Assembly (NCBI RefSeq): GCF_001458115.1
Contig: NZ_CZRP01000013.1
Coordinates: 62,001-126,000 of the forward strand
Direction of reading: 5' to 3'
DNA: 64,000 nucleotides
Source: Gracilibacillus massiliensis
Lineage (GTDB): Bacteria > Bacillota > Bacilli > Bacillales > Amphibacillaceae
A program made the position numbers and the translations under genes. The notes under the pieces were generated by a model. That model was not told the origin of the DNA. It searched no databases and saw only the letters and a list, made by a program, of their open reading frames with translations. Below, one piece after another: positions 27,150 to 37,866 of the stretch. Position 1 is the stretch's first letter. Every line of letters starts with the position of its first letter.

Positions 27150-29321
27150 ATGGCAAACAATTTTAAGAACAAGAGTGTAGAAGGTTTAAAGAAAGCAAAA
27201 CTTTCTATTTCTAAAGTGTTCAGGAAAGTGAAAGACAATAGTAAAGATTTAATGAGTAAAGCTCGAAAAAAAGGAAGGAATACACCAAGATCGTCTAAAA
27301 CAACGATACAAAATTCATCAGTTTCAAAAAAGAATTCAATCGGAACCAAAATATTAATTAGTATTTTATCCACTGTGCTAGTTAGTGTAATTATTGTTGG
27401 TATTTCCTCTTACTTTATCTCAAATAGTATTATCAAAGATAAAGTTACCGAGGCTTCAGAACAAACTATCGTGCAGTCTGGTGATAAAATTGATTATTTA
27501 ATGAACCAATATAAAGACCGGGTAACAGAAATATTGATGGCAGACAATTTTAGTCAAACTCTTGGTGAATTAGATAATTACGAAGATACTAATAATTTTG
27601 AATACTTCTCACTTAAGAGCACAATTGATGATGCCTTAACCAATCTTACTATGATTGATAGTAATATGAGTCTCTACTTATTACATACAGAAAAAGAAAG
27701 AATAATTTCTTCTTCTGAATCTGTATCTGAAGAAGAATTATTTTCATTTGATTGGTATAAAGAAGCTTTAGAAACTGAAGGTGCGACAGCTTGGATCGGT
27801 GGTTTACCTCAAGGTGTATCAGGTGATTCAGAAGATCCAACGGTCAATTTTGGTCAAAAATTAAGAATTGGTGGTACAGAGTATATTTTATTAGTAGAAT
27901 TAAACACTGATATCTTTACTGAAGCCTTAGAAGATGTTCGTTTCGGTGAAGAAGGGCTAGTAAGTATGGTTAATCAAAATAATGAAGTCGTTTTCTCCTT
28001 TAATTCTGAAGAAATAGCACAGCAATATGATTATCAAATAGCTGTTGACTCGGAAACCAATATGACGGAAAATAGTGGTCAATTAGTTTTCCAGCATGAT
28101 TCAGAGGTTTCGGACTGGTATTTAGTTGGATCTGTTTCAGAAGCGGAGTTAACGAAGGATACTACAATTATCTTTTACGTCACAATCGGGATCATTATCC
28201 TGTCACTATTAATTTCTATTCTTATTGCTAGCCGAATTGTAAAAAATATTGCTACTCCTATTGCTAATGTTTCTAGTTTAATGGCGTCAGCTAAACAAGG
28301 TAACCTTACTGTAAGATCTGATGATACCGCTAGAAAAGATGAAATTGGCGAACTTACAACAAGTTTTAATGAAATGCTAGAAAACATTTCAGAAATGATG
28401 CATCGAACGAGAGAATCGGCAAACAAAGTTTTGAATGCCGCAATAGAATTAACGGATATTTCTCAAATGCAATCACAATCTGCCAAAGAAGTCGCTGCTG
28501 CATCAGAAGAAATCGCGAGTGGTGCGACAGGTCTTACAGATGAGGCTGAACGTGGAAATACTTTAGCATCTAATATCCATGAGGAAGTAGAAAACGTATT
28601 CCAAAATAATAACGAAATGGAAAACTATGCTGTCGAAGTAGTGGAACGAAGTCATGAAGGTTTAGAGAAGATGAATGAGCTTGTGACAAAAACAAAAGAT
28701 GGCGAACAAATGACAAACGCACTCGTTCAAAAAGTTGATACATTAAAAGAAAGCACAGAGCAAATCAACCAAGTAATGGAAATGCTAACTAATATAGCAC
28801 AGCAAACAAACTTACTTTCGTTAAATGCTGCAATTGAGGCTGCTCGTGCAGGTGAAGCTGGTAAAGGTTTTGCAGTTGTTGCTGATGAAATTCGCAAATT
28901 ATCAACACAATCCAAAGATTCAATTGATAAGGTTGAAGAAATTACAACCGGAATTGTAAATGAAGTAAATGAAACGCTTGGTGTTTTAGAAGAGGCAACA
29001 CCACGTTTTAAAGAGCAAGTTACACAGGCAGAGGATACTCAAGTCATCTTAAATGGTATGGGTGACAGTATGGGTGCCTTCACTGGAAAAATTCAGCAAG
29101 TTACAACGTCCATTCAACAATTGCGAGATTCTCAGGAAGTACTAACGTCAACCATTCACCAAGTGAGTGCTACTGCTCAAGAATCATCTGCAATTAGTGA
29201 AGAAGTATCTGCTACTACTGAGGAACAATTGAAAGTAAGTGAATCACTTGTATCCACTTCAGATGAATTAAAACAATTATCAGAAGAATTACAAGAAATG
29301 ATGAAAAAATTCCAGGTGTAA
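27150..29321 (+). CDS. Methyl-accepting chemotaxis protein with long basic N-terminal extension
   Basis: 723 residues. An unusual first 65 residues are rich in Lys/Arg/Ser ([19 protein letters not shown] opening, then [14 protein letters not shown]) and precede the first membrane helix (about 66-88). Then an extracellular Cache-like domain (about 95-330, with FDWYKEAL and [13 protein letters not shown]), a second helix, HAMP, and the signalling domain with [18 protein letters not shown]. The ribosome binding site GGAGG is seven bases from ATG. The extension is far longer than in ordinary receptors and could bind nucleic acid, phospholipid or a partner; it may be natural because the strong ribosome binding site fixes this start. 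It ends beside two repeat elements. Confidence 0.92.
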   Translation: MANNFKNKSVEGLKKAKLSISKVFRKVKDNSKDLMSKARKKGRNTPRSSKTTIQNSSVSKKNSIGTKILISILSTVLVSVIIVGISSYFISNSIIKDKVTEASEQTIVQSGDKIDYLMNQYKDRVTEILMADNFSQTLGELDNYEDTNNFEYFSLKSTIDDALTNLTMIDSNMSLYLLHTEKERIISSSESVSEEELFSFDWYKEALETEGATAWIGGLPQGVSGDSEDPTVNFGQKLRIGGTEYILLVELNTDIFTEALEDVRFGEEGLVSMVNQNNEVVFSFNSEEIAQQYDYQIAVDSETNMTENSGQLVFQHDSEVSDWYLVGSVSEAELTKDTTIIFYVTIGIIILSLLISILIASRIVKNIATPIANVSSLMASAKQGNLTVRSDDTARKDEIGELTTSFNEMLENISEMMHRTRESANKVLNAAIELTDISQMQSQSAKEVAAASEEIASGATGLTDEAERGNTLASNIHEEVENVFQNNNEMENYAVEVVERSHEGLEKMNELVTKTKDGEQMTNALVQKVDTLKESTEQINQVMEMLTNIAQQTNLLSLNAAIEAARAGEAGKGFAVVADEIRKLSTQSKDSIDKVEEITTGIVNEVNETLGVLEEATPRFKEQVTQAEDTQVILNGMGDSMGAFTGKIQQVTTSIQQLRDSQEVLTSTIHQVSATAQESSAISEEVSATTEEQLKVSESLVSTSDELKQLSEELQEMMKKFQV

Positions 29322-29339
29322 CATAAGAAACATCATATA

Positions 29340-29391
29340 GTGAGACTGCAACCAGTGGGGGTTTTACGAACGATTACACCTTGATAAAAAG
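29340..29391. repeat. Short copy of second palindromic repeat family
   Basis: TGAGACTGCAACCAGTGGGG joined to GGTTTTACGAACGATTACAC; the two halves match the outer parts of the 155-bp repeat at 31444-31598, with the middle deleted. Confidence 0.65.
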
Positions 29392-29420
29392 TGATTGGGA
29401 CAAAAGAATTCTTTAATCAA

Positions 29421-29453
29421 AAAAATCCAAACGATTCGATCGTTTGGATTTTT
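29421..29453 (+). terminator. Terminator of the MCP gene
   Basis: Perfect 15-bp stem AAAAATCCAAACGAT/ATCGTTTGGATTTTT with a 3-nt loop and T5. It adjoins palindromic element C through CTATGCGTATTAGAAGA, the mirror image of the junction at other copies. Confidence 0.88.
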
Positions 29454-29472
29454 CTATGCGTATTAGAAGATC

Positions 29473-30016
29473 AGTACGGCATAACTCTAGTATCTATTTT
29501 GAAATGATATATGTGCTAGTAACCTCTTCGGCTTGCCCACTTCCCTTTCCATGGGGTTTTCCCTTCAGCTAACTTTTCCAAGCACAAACCGCATGGAAAA
29601 GTGGATCTTCAGGGAAAACAATCCCACTGGAGTGGAAGTGGCCGCCTACGCTTAGAGGGAGACTCTACAATTGTTACTAATGCTAATATTTTGGATATTT
29701 ACAATTAGACAATAAATCAGCTTATATTGATAACAATGATAAGTAATCTAATGACCTTGATAGGAAATAGTGAATAAAGCCAACGTGATAATTCTTGCTT
29801 GAGTTGGAGGTTATAAAAAAGCGCAGGCGTCCGTTTCCACTCCTGCGGGAAGTTTTTCTCCTCAGCTAACTTTTTAAGCGAACTTTGCTTAAAAAGTTAG
29901 CTGAGGAGAAAAACCCGCGGAAAGGGAAACGGACAGCCGGAGCGTTTGTTACGCTGTTATTAAAATCTCATAATTACCACAAAAGATATGTCACAAATTC
30001 CTTTTATTGCGTAACA
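29473..30016. repeat. Palindromic intergenic element, copy C
   Basis: About 545 bp. First hairpin module 29540-29660 (CCCACTTCCCTTTCC against GGAGTGGAAGTGG), second inverted module 29822-29950 containing a near-perfect long hairpin: the arm CCGTTTCC...GTTTTTCTCCTCAGC pairs with its complement around AAGCGAACTTTGCTT. The centre (AATAAAGCCAACGTG) matches copy E. No coding gene in the 820-bp gap. Confidence 0.82.
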
Positions 30017-30142
30017 ATACATATTGCGATGTTCGTGTTTTAAGTTAAGAACTATATTTATGTCTCTGGCTTTGAAGAAGGATAGCGTAGACTAAATTTA
30101 CTTCCTATACCTATCTTTGGGATACCTAAATGATGCTGTTAG

Positions 30143-31423
30143 TTAATATTCTCCTCCGGGATAAAGCGTTACAGAATAAGCTCGTTTGTTTTGTTTTAAA
30201 GGGCTATTGTTTATTGGTGCTAAATCCATGGGTTCATTTGCATAAATATATGCAGTTTCTTGATCATAGATAATGACTTGATCTCGACCAGAGCCTGTTA
30301 AATCACCAAAGCTCACGTATCCATCAACTGGAAACGTTGTGATAACATTTTGATCCCCATCATAGATCGTTGGATAGACACCACCACCTCGACGAAATGC
30401 TAATATGTAATCTAAATGATGCTCGTCCCAATTGGATAAAGTATCAATAATGGTTAGCCAACCACCAGTTTGTCTATTTTCCTTCCATATTTCTTCACCA
30501 TTCGCATTAATCAAAAACATACCGTCTTTTCCATCTGAATAATGAGTTCCCCTTACAATTCGATCTAAACCAGCAATTTGTAACCCTTCCTCATCACGGA
30601 ATTTTCCTAAACAAATATGTTGAGATTCTATCGAACCGTCATAACGCCAAAGCTCATTACCTATTGCATCATATAAAACTGTAACACTTCCACCAATAAC
30701 GATTTGATAGTTCTCGCTATCAGGTTGAACCTTCCCTACCCAAATGCAATCAGCATGATCTTCCAATGGCAGGCATGACCACTTTCTTTCTCCATTTGAA
30801 TCGAGAAATTCATATCCAGCTACCACTTCATCTTTACCATCATCATCAAAATCAAATGGCCAAGGAAAGTGACCAATGTTTCCTTTATGAGTCCATAATA
30901 ATTCAAGATCTTTATTCATAGCCCACATCTGATGGTAACGATCTTTCAAAATAATATCTTGCGCAAAAGTATTACCCGATAAATTGGCAATAATGATACA
31001 ATCATGTGCATGATCATCCGGTAAAGAAAAAGATCTCTTTATTTCTCCTGTTTGACCATCAAGAATTAAAAATTGTTTATTCTTCACACAGAGAACTTCA
31101 TTATAGCCATCCCCATCAATATCATAGATTTGGACAGGATAATCACTCCCTGGCCCTCCAGGTGTATGACTTGGTTCTCCAGCTTGCCATAGAAGATTCC
31201 CTTCTAAATCAAATGCGGTCATTGCCTCGACTTGATGCGGTACATAACGATCATCAATACCCCCATCAGGTTGTACCATTAATAAATCCATTCTACCATC
31301 ACCAGTTAAATCACCAATAAACATTTTGCAGTTTTTCCCCGAATCTGATAAATCTAGTTGTCGGATTAATACCGGGTCTACGTTTCTATTATTTTTGTTC
31401 AATTGTTGCACGTATACTTTCAC
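30143..31423 (-). CDS. Beta-propeller (FG-GAP/PL11-like) protein of the rhamnogalacturonan locus
   Basis: 426 residues with no signal peptide. Repeated Ca-binding-type blades DLTGDGRMDLL, DIDGDGYNEVL and DFDDDGKDEVV, and the ending TLYPGGEY, resemble PL11 rhamnogalacturonan lyases (YesW/YesX) and FG-GAP propellers, but it is about 200 residues shorter than secreted PL11 enzymes. It may be a cytoplasmic lyase acting on imported oligomers or only a binding protein. The GTG at 31423 sits against GAGGAG; a GTG at 31411 has better spacing. It is the last gene of the pectin cluster, separated from the esterase gene by a repeat. Confidence 0.6.
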   Translation of the reverse strand: MKVYVQQLNKNNRNVDPVLIRQLDLSDSGKNCKMFIGDLTGDGRMDLLMVQPDGGIDDRYVPHQVEAMTAFDLEGNLLWQAGEPSHTPGGPGSDYPVQIYDIDGDGYNEVLCVKNKQFLILDGQTGEIKRSFSLPDDHAHDCIIIANLSGNTFAQDIILKDRYHQMWAMNKDLELLWTHKGNIGHFPWPFDFDDDGKDEVVAGYEFLDSNGERKWSCLPLEDHADCIWVGKVQPDSENYQIVIGGSVTVLYDAIGNELWRYDGSIESQHICLGKFRDEEGLQIAGLDRIVRGTHYSDGKDGMFLINANGEEIWKENRQTGGWLTIIDTLSNWDEHHLDYILAFRRGGGVYPTIYDGDQNVITTFPVDGYVSFGDLTGSGRDQVIIYDQETAYIYANEPMDLAPINNSPLKQNKRAYSVTLYPGGEY

Positions 31424-31443
31424 TCCTCTATCGCATTATAAAA

Positions 31444-31598
31444 TGAGACTTCAATCAGTGGGGGTTTTAAACTCCCACTGATTGTTAGCGAAACTTATCA
31501 GGAAGTTAGTTAGCGTCCGTTTATCCCCCACTTAGAGCTTCTTTGCTGTCGCTCGACTCTTGAAGTGAGGGTTTTACGGACGATTACACCGTGATAAA
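31444..31598. repeat. Palindromic repeat of a second family, overlapping the end of the acetylesterase gene
   Basis: Two hairpins: CAGTGGGGGTTTTAAACTCCCACTG region (31456-31480), and CGTCCGT...CCCACTTAGAG against CTCTTGAAGTGAGGG...ACGGACG (31515-31582). Outer sequences are shared with 29340-29391. The right end encodes the last residues and stop codon of the downstream-oriented esterase gene. Confidence 0.7.
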
Positions 31599-32215
31599 TT
31601 GGCATGTAGTTGCAATGCGATTAATTTAGCCATTTGATCTGCACCCTTTGTTGTAAAATGGGTACAATCCTCGCCATTTATAGCGCACATATAATATTCT
31701 TTTGCCTTATCATATCCAATTGATTGAAGATGGCGGTTACTTAGTGTCATTAAATCGATTAATAAAACATCTTCCTCTTCTGCAACTTCTTTGATAGCAT
31801 TACAATAATCACCAAAGTCTTTTAAAAATTCTCCATTTACATAATGTAAGCGAGTGACCGGTGTAACTAATATTGGAATCGCTAGTTTTTCTTGTGCGCC
31901 TTGGATGTACTGTTTCAAATATTTTTTGTAATCGTTATAGGGCTCTGTATAACGAGCAGGTCTTTCTTTAGTAGAATCATTATGTCCCATCTGTATGATT
32001 AAATAATCATTCTCAGATATTTCTTCTAATATTTGTGCTAATCTTCCTTCTTCAATAAATGTTTTAGAACTGCGCCCACCAATTGCATGATTCTCTATAT
32101 TAAAATCCGTAATGTACAAAGGAAGAAATTGCCCCCAACCAGCTTGAGGATAATCCGCTTTTGTATAGGTCTGACAAGTAGAATCACTTGCAAGATATAT
32201 TCTACTCTTATTCAT
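31574..32215 (-). CDS. rhgT: Rhamnogalacturonan acetylesterase (SGNH, CE12-like)
   Basis: 213 residues, SGNH hydrolase: block I YLASDSTCQTY, with Ser in the GDS-like position, block II NHAIGGRSS, block III GHNDS, and block V DCTHFTTKGA with the catalytic Asp/His. Removes acetyl groups from rhamnogalacturonan I so that lyases and glycosidases can act. No signal peptide, so it acts on imported oligosaccharides like Bacillus YesT/RhgT. It overlaps the yesL-like gene by 8 bp. The last six codons (SRCNRP) and the stop derive from the repeat at 31444-31598, so the natural C-terminus was probably altered by that insertion. Confidence 0.9.
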   Translation of the reverse strand: MNKSRIYLASDSTCQTYTKADYPQAGWGQFLPLYITDFNIENHAIGGRSSKTFIEEGRLAQILEEISENDYLIIQMGHNDSTKERPARYTEPYNDYKKYLKQYIQGAQEKLAIPILVTPVTRLHYVNGEFLKDFGDYCNAIKEVAEEEDVLLIDLMTLSNRHLQSIGYDKAKEYYMCAINGEDCTHFTTKGADQMAKLIALQLHANLSRCNRP

Positions 32216-32891
32216 AACTCCATTCCTTTCGATTCAGTTGTTGAGCCTCTTTCTCTTGTTTTTTTTCTAATAAGCTTTGTTTATATTCGATTTTGGCAAA
32301 TGTTATATATGTAATATACATCACTACCATGCTGGTAAGACTTCCACCAAACAAAAAGATAAAAATCGGAAATGTTGCCCATAAATAATAAAGAGTAAAA
32401 CACGCTGCTAATACATATATCGTTCTTATTGGTTGATAAATGGCAATTAATAAAGCATTCTTAAAATACATTTTGAATGAATTCTGGTAATGAACATATA
32501 ACGGATACAAATAAATAAGCATAATAAAATATAAAAATGTTATAAAAATAAAAAGCGCCTTAAAAAAAATATTTAAAGTCGGATTTTCCAACGAGAAATA
32601 TTGCAAGTTTGTAAGTAACATCAAGCCTATAATTCCTACGATCCATGTAATACAATTGGATCGAATAAATTCTTTTTTATACGTTTGCCAGAATAACTTC
32701 GTAGTATTAAGCCCATGTTCACCCATCACCCATTTCCTGAAAACAGTAAACATTGCTACCGTACTAGGACCTAAACCAAAAAAGATCAGACCAAGTAACG
32801 TAAATAAAACCCATAAAAAATTAACGTATAAAAGAAACATAACTGCTTCACCAAATTGATAAAACTTTCCTATCCAGCTATCACTGTTCAT
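32208..32891 (-). CDS. yesL: YesL-like DUF624 membrane protein
   Basis: About 227 residues, five to six hydrophobic helices, with the DUF624 traits FLWVLFTLLGLIFFGLGPSTVAMF (in part) near the N-terminus and a polar KQSLLEKKQEKEA tail. YesL proteins are always found with oligosaccharide ABC transporters of the LplABC/YesOPQ kind; function unknown, probably a partner of transport. TTG 32903 opens the frame, but ATG 32891 lies behind GGTTGGTG with better spacing. Confidence 0.85.
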   Translation of the reverse strand: MNSDSWIGKFYQFGEAVMFLLYVNFLWVLFTLLGLIFFGLGPSTVAMFTVFRKWVMGEHGLNTTKLFWQTYKKEFIRSNCITWIVGIIGLMLLTNLQYFSLENPTLNIFFKALFIFITFLYFIMLIYLYPLYVHYQNSFKMYFKNALLIAIYQPIRTIYVLAACFTLYYLWATFPIFIFLFGGSLTSMVVMYITYITFAKIEYKQSLLEKKQEKEAQQLNRKEWSYE

Positions 32892-32913
32892 TTTGATCAC
32901 CAACCTATTCCGC

Positions 32914-35433
32914 TCAAGTAATTTCTAAAGATATAGGGCCTATTAATCCTGATGGGAGTTTCAATTGATCCATACGATTGGCACTATTATTAGTTACTTT
33001 CACTAATAAAGAATTCAAACCAGTTTTTAAATTTGCAAGAGGAATCGACAGCTGATATGGTGCCCAAAATAGTACATCTATTAATTGGTCATTTAGCCAA
33101 ACTTCAGCTATTTCATATACTTCACCTAAATTCAACTGTACTTTCGAAACATTTTCTACGTCAAAATTGAATTCAAATGGGTACACGACCGTTCCCGAAA
33201 AATCTTGAAAGGAAGCTAATTCGCTCCAATTCTTTAATTGGTTTTCATTCCATTTCCATTCTTGATATTCCTTTTTTATTGCAACATTTGAATCCCATTT
33301 TAGTGGTATAGATGTTGATACCATGGATGAATCGTCAAATGAAGAAGTTCTATTTTTGTTCGGATCCACCACAATCATCAAGGAAGACCTTCTCTCTAAC
33401 TTTATTAAAATTTCACTATCAGAATCATTATAAAAGACGGGCTCTTGTTTTCTCCCAGACCATGGATCCCAGAGCTCTATACCGCCTTTCATTGTTAATT
33501 GAACTCTATCATGAAAGGTAGATTCGCCTTCGTTAACTAGTAAGCAAAAAAGGTATCTCTCTTTTTTAACAACACTTAGACGAATATCTTTATGAGGTGT
33601 TGTTAATCGTATCGCCTGATCCGTTTTCACCTGTTCAACAATCTCCTTAGGCGTCGTAATCTTCACTGCCTCAGGAAAAATATCATTGCTTTGTCCAACT
33701 ATAAAAAGTTGCCCACCTTGTTTCACCCAACTATTTAATTGTTCTTTGACGATTGGGTGCAACTCATCTACATCCAATTGATTCAGTATTGCAATCTGAT
33801 ATTGGTAGTTTGCAATTGTTAGATATTGATCAACCGATACTAAATCATCTATAAAGGCCCTCTCATGAAGATAGTTAAATTCAATTTGATTCTCGAAAAG
33901 TTCCTTTGCAACGTCCCATGGTAGATGATCATCTTTTGTGATGATTGCTATTTTTGCTTGATTGACACTATCTGTCATTAGCCAACTTAATCGTTTCATA
34001 TAAGTACTAAAATAGTTATAATATGGCCACCATGTATTGTTAGGTCCTACATCTGGTGGTCGTTCGTGACTTCTTTCTTTACCGTTAATCGAATAGTAAA
34101 AGGCATGCGGACAAAATAAATTAACACCTCTAACCGCTAACCAATCGATATACCACTTCATATCACCTGCTGATAGATTCCAATTATTATCGATACCACA
34201 CACACCGAGAAATTCATTGATGTTTCTTCGCCTTTGATAATGTCTAGCAGCGTCTGCACCACACTTCCCTGCAGTTGAATGTACACCTTCTATTCCTTTG
34301 TTATCCTCTGGAGCTACCCAACGCCAGACAACGTCTTGACCAGGAATATGAAAGGGTCTTAATAATCCAATATCGTCACTTCCAGCAGGATGTCCTGTTA
34401 ATGACAGGTTATTTTGCTCACACCATTCACTAATGGGATTGTAATAACTTTCTAGCAAACGTTTATGTATCGCCTTTTGATATCCTTTTCTAATTTGTTC
34501 TGTAGAAGGACCTGCGTCATAAAATAACGCCAGCAAATCCTCGATGTGAAAACCTTCAGCCAGGAAATCATTCTCAAATCCTTTTGTCCATGGTAGTAAG
34601 TCTGCTTTAGCATTTCTACCTAACATATCTGGTTCATCTGTAAACATTGCAAAAATTGTGGTTCCAAAATAGTTACCGACAACTTCTTTATAGCGATTAT
34701 GTGTAATATCAATAAAAGTTTGAACCGCTTCTGGATTTAATAAATCTGCAGAGCGAGGTGCATTTATTTCCCCATCATCTTGACCTGCATGAATCCCCCT
34801 AATCGTTCCCATCGTCTCCGTTTCTATCAAGGCAATAATTGACCAGTCCTCTTTAGTCCGAGTACCACTTTGAAAGAAATCTTCAATTATAGATTCTTCA
34901 ACAGTTATGGTTACTGCACTTTCATCAACATTTCGTCGAATGATACCAATATTTAAGGGATATAGAGTGGTTACATTATTCAAAACAATTTCATCTTTTA
35001 CTTCAGGTGCTAAATAAAGAGAGACTATACGCTCATGTTTATCTAACTTAATGTGTTGATCTCCTTGAACAATCTTTTTTTTGAGTGATTTTAAACCTTT
35101 ACTTGCATATTCGGGGTATTGTTCCACGACTTTTCCATTGGCTGCCCCTGATGGGTACATAGCTTCATCATACAAAATTACATGCATTTTTAGCTTATCT
35201 GCTTCTGCTACAGCAAATCGAACATACTCCATAAAAGTATCTGATAAATATTCGGTTTCTTTTGGAATACCGATTCTCGGATGTAACACAAAGCCTTCTA
35301 CACCTTTTTGATAAAAATCATGCATTTGCCTTTTTATTTCTTCTTTTGATAATTGATCATTCCAAAACCAAAATGGCATTGGTGAATATTCTGAATCAGG
35401 TGCTAGAAATTGTTGATACAATTGTTGATTCAA
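32914..35433 (-). CDS. GH106-like glycoside hydrolase (putative alpha-L-rhamnosidase)
   Basis: 839 residues, cytoplasmic. The N-terminal region MPFWFWNDQLSKEEI and VEGFVLHPRIGIPKETEYLS, then VILYDEAMYPSGAANGKVV, is typical of the GH106-type TIM barrel; FTDEPD and SAGDMKWYIDWLAVRGVN follow. A C-terminal galactose-binding-type jelly roll (about 740-839; LGEVYEIAEVWLND) closes the protein. It likely removes rhamnose from rhamnogalacturonan oligomers imported by the transporter of this cluster. TTG start seven bases from AAGGGGG. Specificity is inferred from family and context. Confidence 0.75.
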   Translation of the reverse strand: MNQQLYQQFLAPDSEYSPMPFWFWNDQLSKEEIKRQMHDFYQKGVEGFVLHPRIGIPKETEYLSDTFMEYVRFAVAEADKLKMHVILYDEAMYPSGAANGKVVEQYPEYASKGLKSLKKKIVQGDQHIKLDKHERIVSLYLAPEVKDEIVLNNVTTLYPLNIGIIRRNVDESAVTITVEESIIEDFFQSGTRTKEDWSIIALIETETMGTIRGIHAGQDDGEINAPRSADLLNPEAVQTFIDITHNRYKEVVGNYFGTTIFAMFTDEPDMLGRNAKADLLPWTKGFENDFLAEGFHIEDLLALFYDAGPSTEQIRKGYQKAIHKRLLESYYNPISEWCEQNNLSLTGHPAGSDDIGLLRPFHIPGQDVVWRWVAPEDNKGIEGVHSTAGKCGADAARHYQRRRNINEFLGVCGIDNNWNLSAGDMKWYIDWLAVRGVNLFCPHAFYYSINGKERSHERPPDVGPNNTWWPYYNYFSTYMKRLSWLMTDSVNQAKIAIITKDDHLPWDVAKELFENQIEFNYLHERAFIDDLVSVDQYLTIANYQYQIAILNQLDVDELHPIVKEQLNSWVKQGGQLFIVGQSNDIFPEAVKITTPKEIVEQVKTDQAIRLTTPHKDIRLSVVKKERYLFCLLVNEGESTFHDRVQLTMKGGIELWDPWSGRKQEPVFYNDSDSEILIKLERRSSLMIVVDPNKNRTSSFDDSSMVSTSIPLKWDSNVAIKKEYQEWKWNENQLKNWSELASFQDFSGTVVYPFEFNFDVENVSKVQLNLGEVYEIAEVWLNDQLIDVLFWAPYQLSIPLANLKTGLNSLLVKVTNNSANRMDQLKLPSGLIGPISLEIT

Positions 35434-35455
35434 GCTAATTCCCCCTTAACGATCT

Positions 35456-37788
35456 CTAAGAACTGTTTGATTTCATTTTTCTAAATTGGCTTGGTGGCAC
35501 GCCTATCTGTTTCTTGAAAATACGGTTAAAATAACTATGGCGATAACCAACACTTTCCGCGATGTCATTAATTTTCAAGGTGGTATTCAGCAGTAATTCT
35601 TTCGCTTGATCGATACGTACGGTGGTGAGATAATCAATAAAATTAATCGCTAACACTTTTTTAAAAGCTTTACTTAACGTGTAAGCAGTTGTGCCTACTT
35701 GATCTGCACAGCTTTCCAAAGAAATATCTTCCATATAATGTTCTTGAATATACTGGACCACCTCTTCTACGAGCTGTTTCATTTCCAAATTCATATTACT
35801 TTCAATATATTGAATAAATGGTGCAATCACTTGATCAACCATCCATCTGATAATCCATTCAAGATCCCTAATTTGGGATAACTCTTCATACATATTACGA
35901 CCATGATATAAAACCGTTGGGTCCATCCCGGCGTGAAGTATTTCATGTTGAATGGTGCTATATAACTGCATGACACTTGTTTGAACGTTTACTTCTTTTC
36001 CACCGTGTTCAATCAAGTAATGAAAGAACTGGCGAATAAACGCCTCTGCTTCATTTATTCTTCCTCTTCTGACACACTGAATAATCTCTTTTTCAATTTC
36101 GAAAGGATAATATATTTGCTGTTCTGTTCGAATATCTGTTAAATCATTGAGGTGTATGATTTGATTTTGATTTTCAAATTCACGGTATCGTTTCCCTCTT
36201 CCAATTTCTTCAAAGAGATAATTGATCTGTTTTACTTGATCTGTTTTAGAACTAATGGTAATCGTTACTTTTAACTCTAATACTTGATTGATCGCCTTGG
36301 TTATTTTTTCGGCTAACGTATGTAAAGAGGAATGCAAATTATTTTTATCGTTTGGCACAATTAAAAATATTCCAGCCGAAAGATCATAATAATTCAAAAC
36401 TGTGTATTGTTGGAATAACTCTTTTGTTAAATCTTCTGCGATATTTGCCATCGCAAATGTGATTAAACTATCATCCTCTTCTTTCATCCTAGTAGCTTGA
36501 TACCTGCCAGTTAACTGTATATCTAATAGGATAAATGTATGTTCCTGCACAATCCATCCATAGTTTTCCATTCTCTTTTTTAAAGAAGCTTCATTATAAT
36601 CATATAAATAACCTTTGGTAAGCTGTACTAGAAAGTTTTGTCTAAGTTGTGGTATTTGCTGAGATAATCGCTTCTCCAAATGTTCACGTTCATTCGATAA
36701 GGCTGAAAAACGCTCTTGAATTTCTTCAAACTCATCTGTCCTAGCATTACTGGTTCGTTTATTTTCATAGGTTAGTGTAGAAACTAATTGTTTCACCGGT
36801 CGATACAAACGATTAGAAGCAAACCAAGTCATTAAAAAAGCTAGAAACAATAAAGACAAACTGGCAACTAATATCACTTTGGATATCGTTACAATTGGTG
36901 ATGTAATAGCAGATATCGGAGCCGCTGATACATACGTCCATTTGATCCGATACGATCAAATTGACCGTAAGATACAGAATATGTTTTATCCTGCCAATCC
37001 ATCTGAAACGTATTACGGCTTGTCGTAGCTGATTCTAATGAAAGATGAATATTGTCTAATAATCCATCCGTTTCATGATTGGAGGTGGACAGAAGTATTT
37101 TATTATTTTCATTTAATAATAACGTCACACCATCACTATATGGTGTTAATGTTTCTAATATACTTGCTAAGTTCATTTTATCGATGGTCACGATAATCGC
37201 TCCGAATGGATCATTCACAATTCCTGGTATTTGATGTGTAATACTTATTTCATTCTGGTATTGTTCTAAATTCGCGAATTGTTCCGGTTGTTGCCAGGTC
37301 ACGTTTTTATCTAACGCCAATAAACTTTGAAAACCATTTTGGATATTTTTATCTTCAATTTCATTTAAATATGGTGACATTAATACTGGATTATTGCGGT
37401 CAATAAACAAACCAACATCTTTTATTAATGGATGACTTCCTTGAAGCACCAATAGCTTTTGCTTTAAATCTCTTGTTTCTTGAAATTCTTTTACAAAGTC
37501 CATATTCATTAATTGCGAATTAAAACTTGGTTCGAATGCCCAATACGTTAATGATTCTTCTAAATAATTAAACTGTTCATCTAAATTCTCTGCACGAGCC
37601 GTAATTTCATCTGCATGCACTTTTTGAAGTTCCTTTTCAGTTGAATGCAACCCAAAAATATAGATACCAATACCGGATATAATTCCAGGGATCGATGTAA
37701 TGAAAAGAATAAGCAAAAAACTTTTGCGGAAATACATACTGTTCCAGCGATTACTCATCCAATTCTTACTTATTTGTAAATATTCCAT
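35456..37788 (-). pseudogene. yesS: YesS-like membrane AraC-type regulator, split by a one-base frameshift
   Basis: Two open frames, 36889-37788 (membrane helix, extracellular Cache-like domain up to KTYSVSYGQFDRIGS) and 35456-36877 (second membrane helix, HAMP-like linker, C-terminal AraC HTH with DISLESCADQVGTTAYTLSK and IAESVGYRHSYFNRIFKK), together form the roughly 775-residue architecture of Bacillus YesS. Reading through the overlap in the other frame gives TYVSAAPISAITSPIVTISK, which joins them. The break falls at a homopolymer, TTT at 36941-36943, where one more T would restore SKWTYVSA. It may be a sequencing error, a real loss or slippage-controlled expression. The regulator would activate the surrounding rhamnogalacturonan genes in response to an outside oligosaccharide. 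Confidence 0.85.
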
Positions 37789-37866
37789 GATGTATCACCT
37801 CTCAGTACACCTATAATACCACAACATTGGAAGCGTTATCACTGTCAGTAATTGCTAGCGTGTTGT

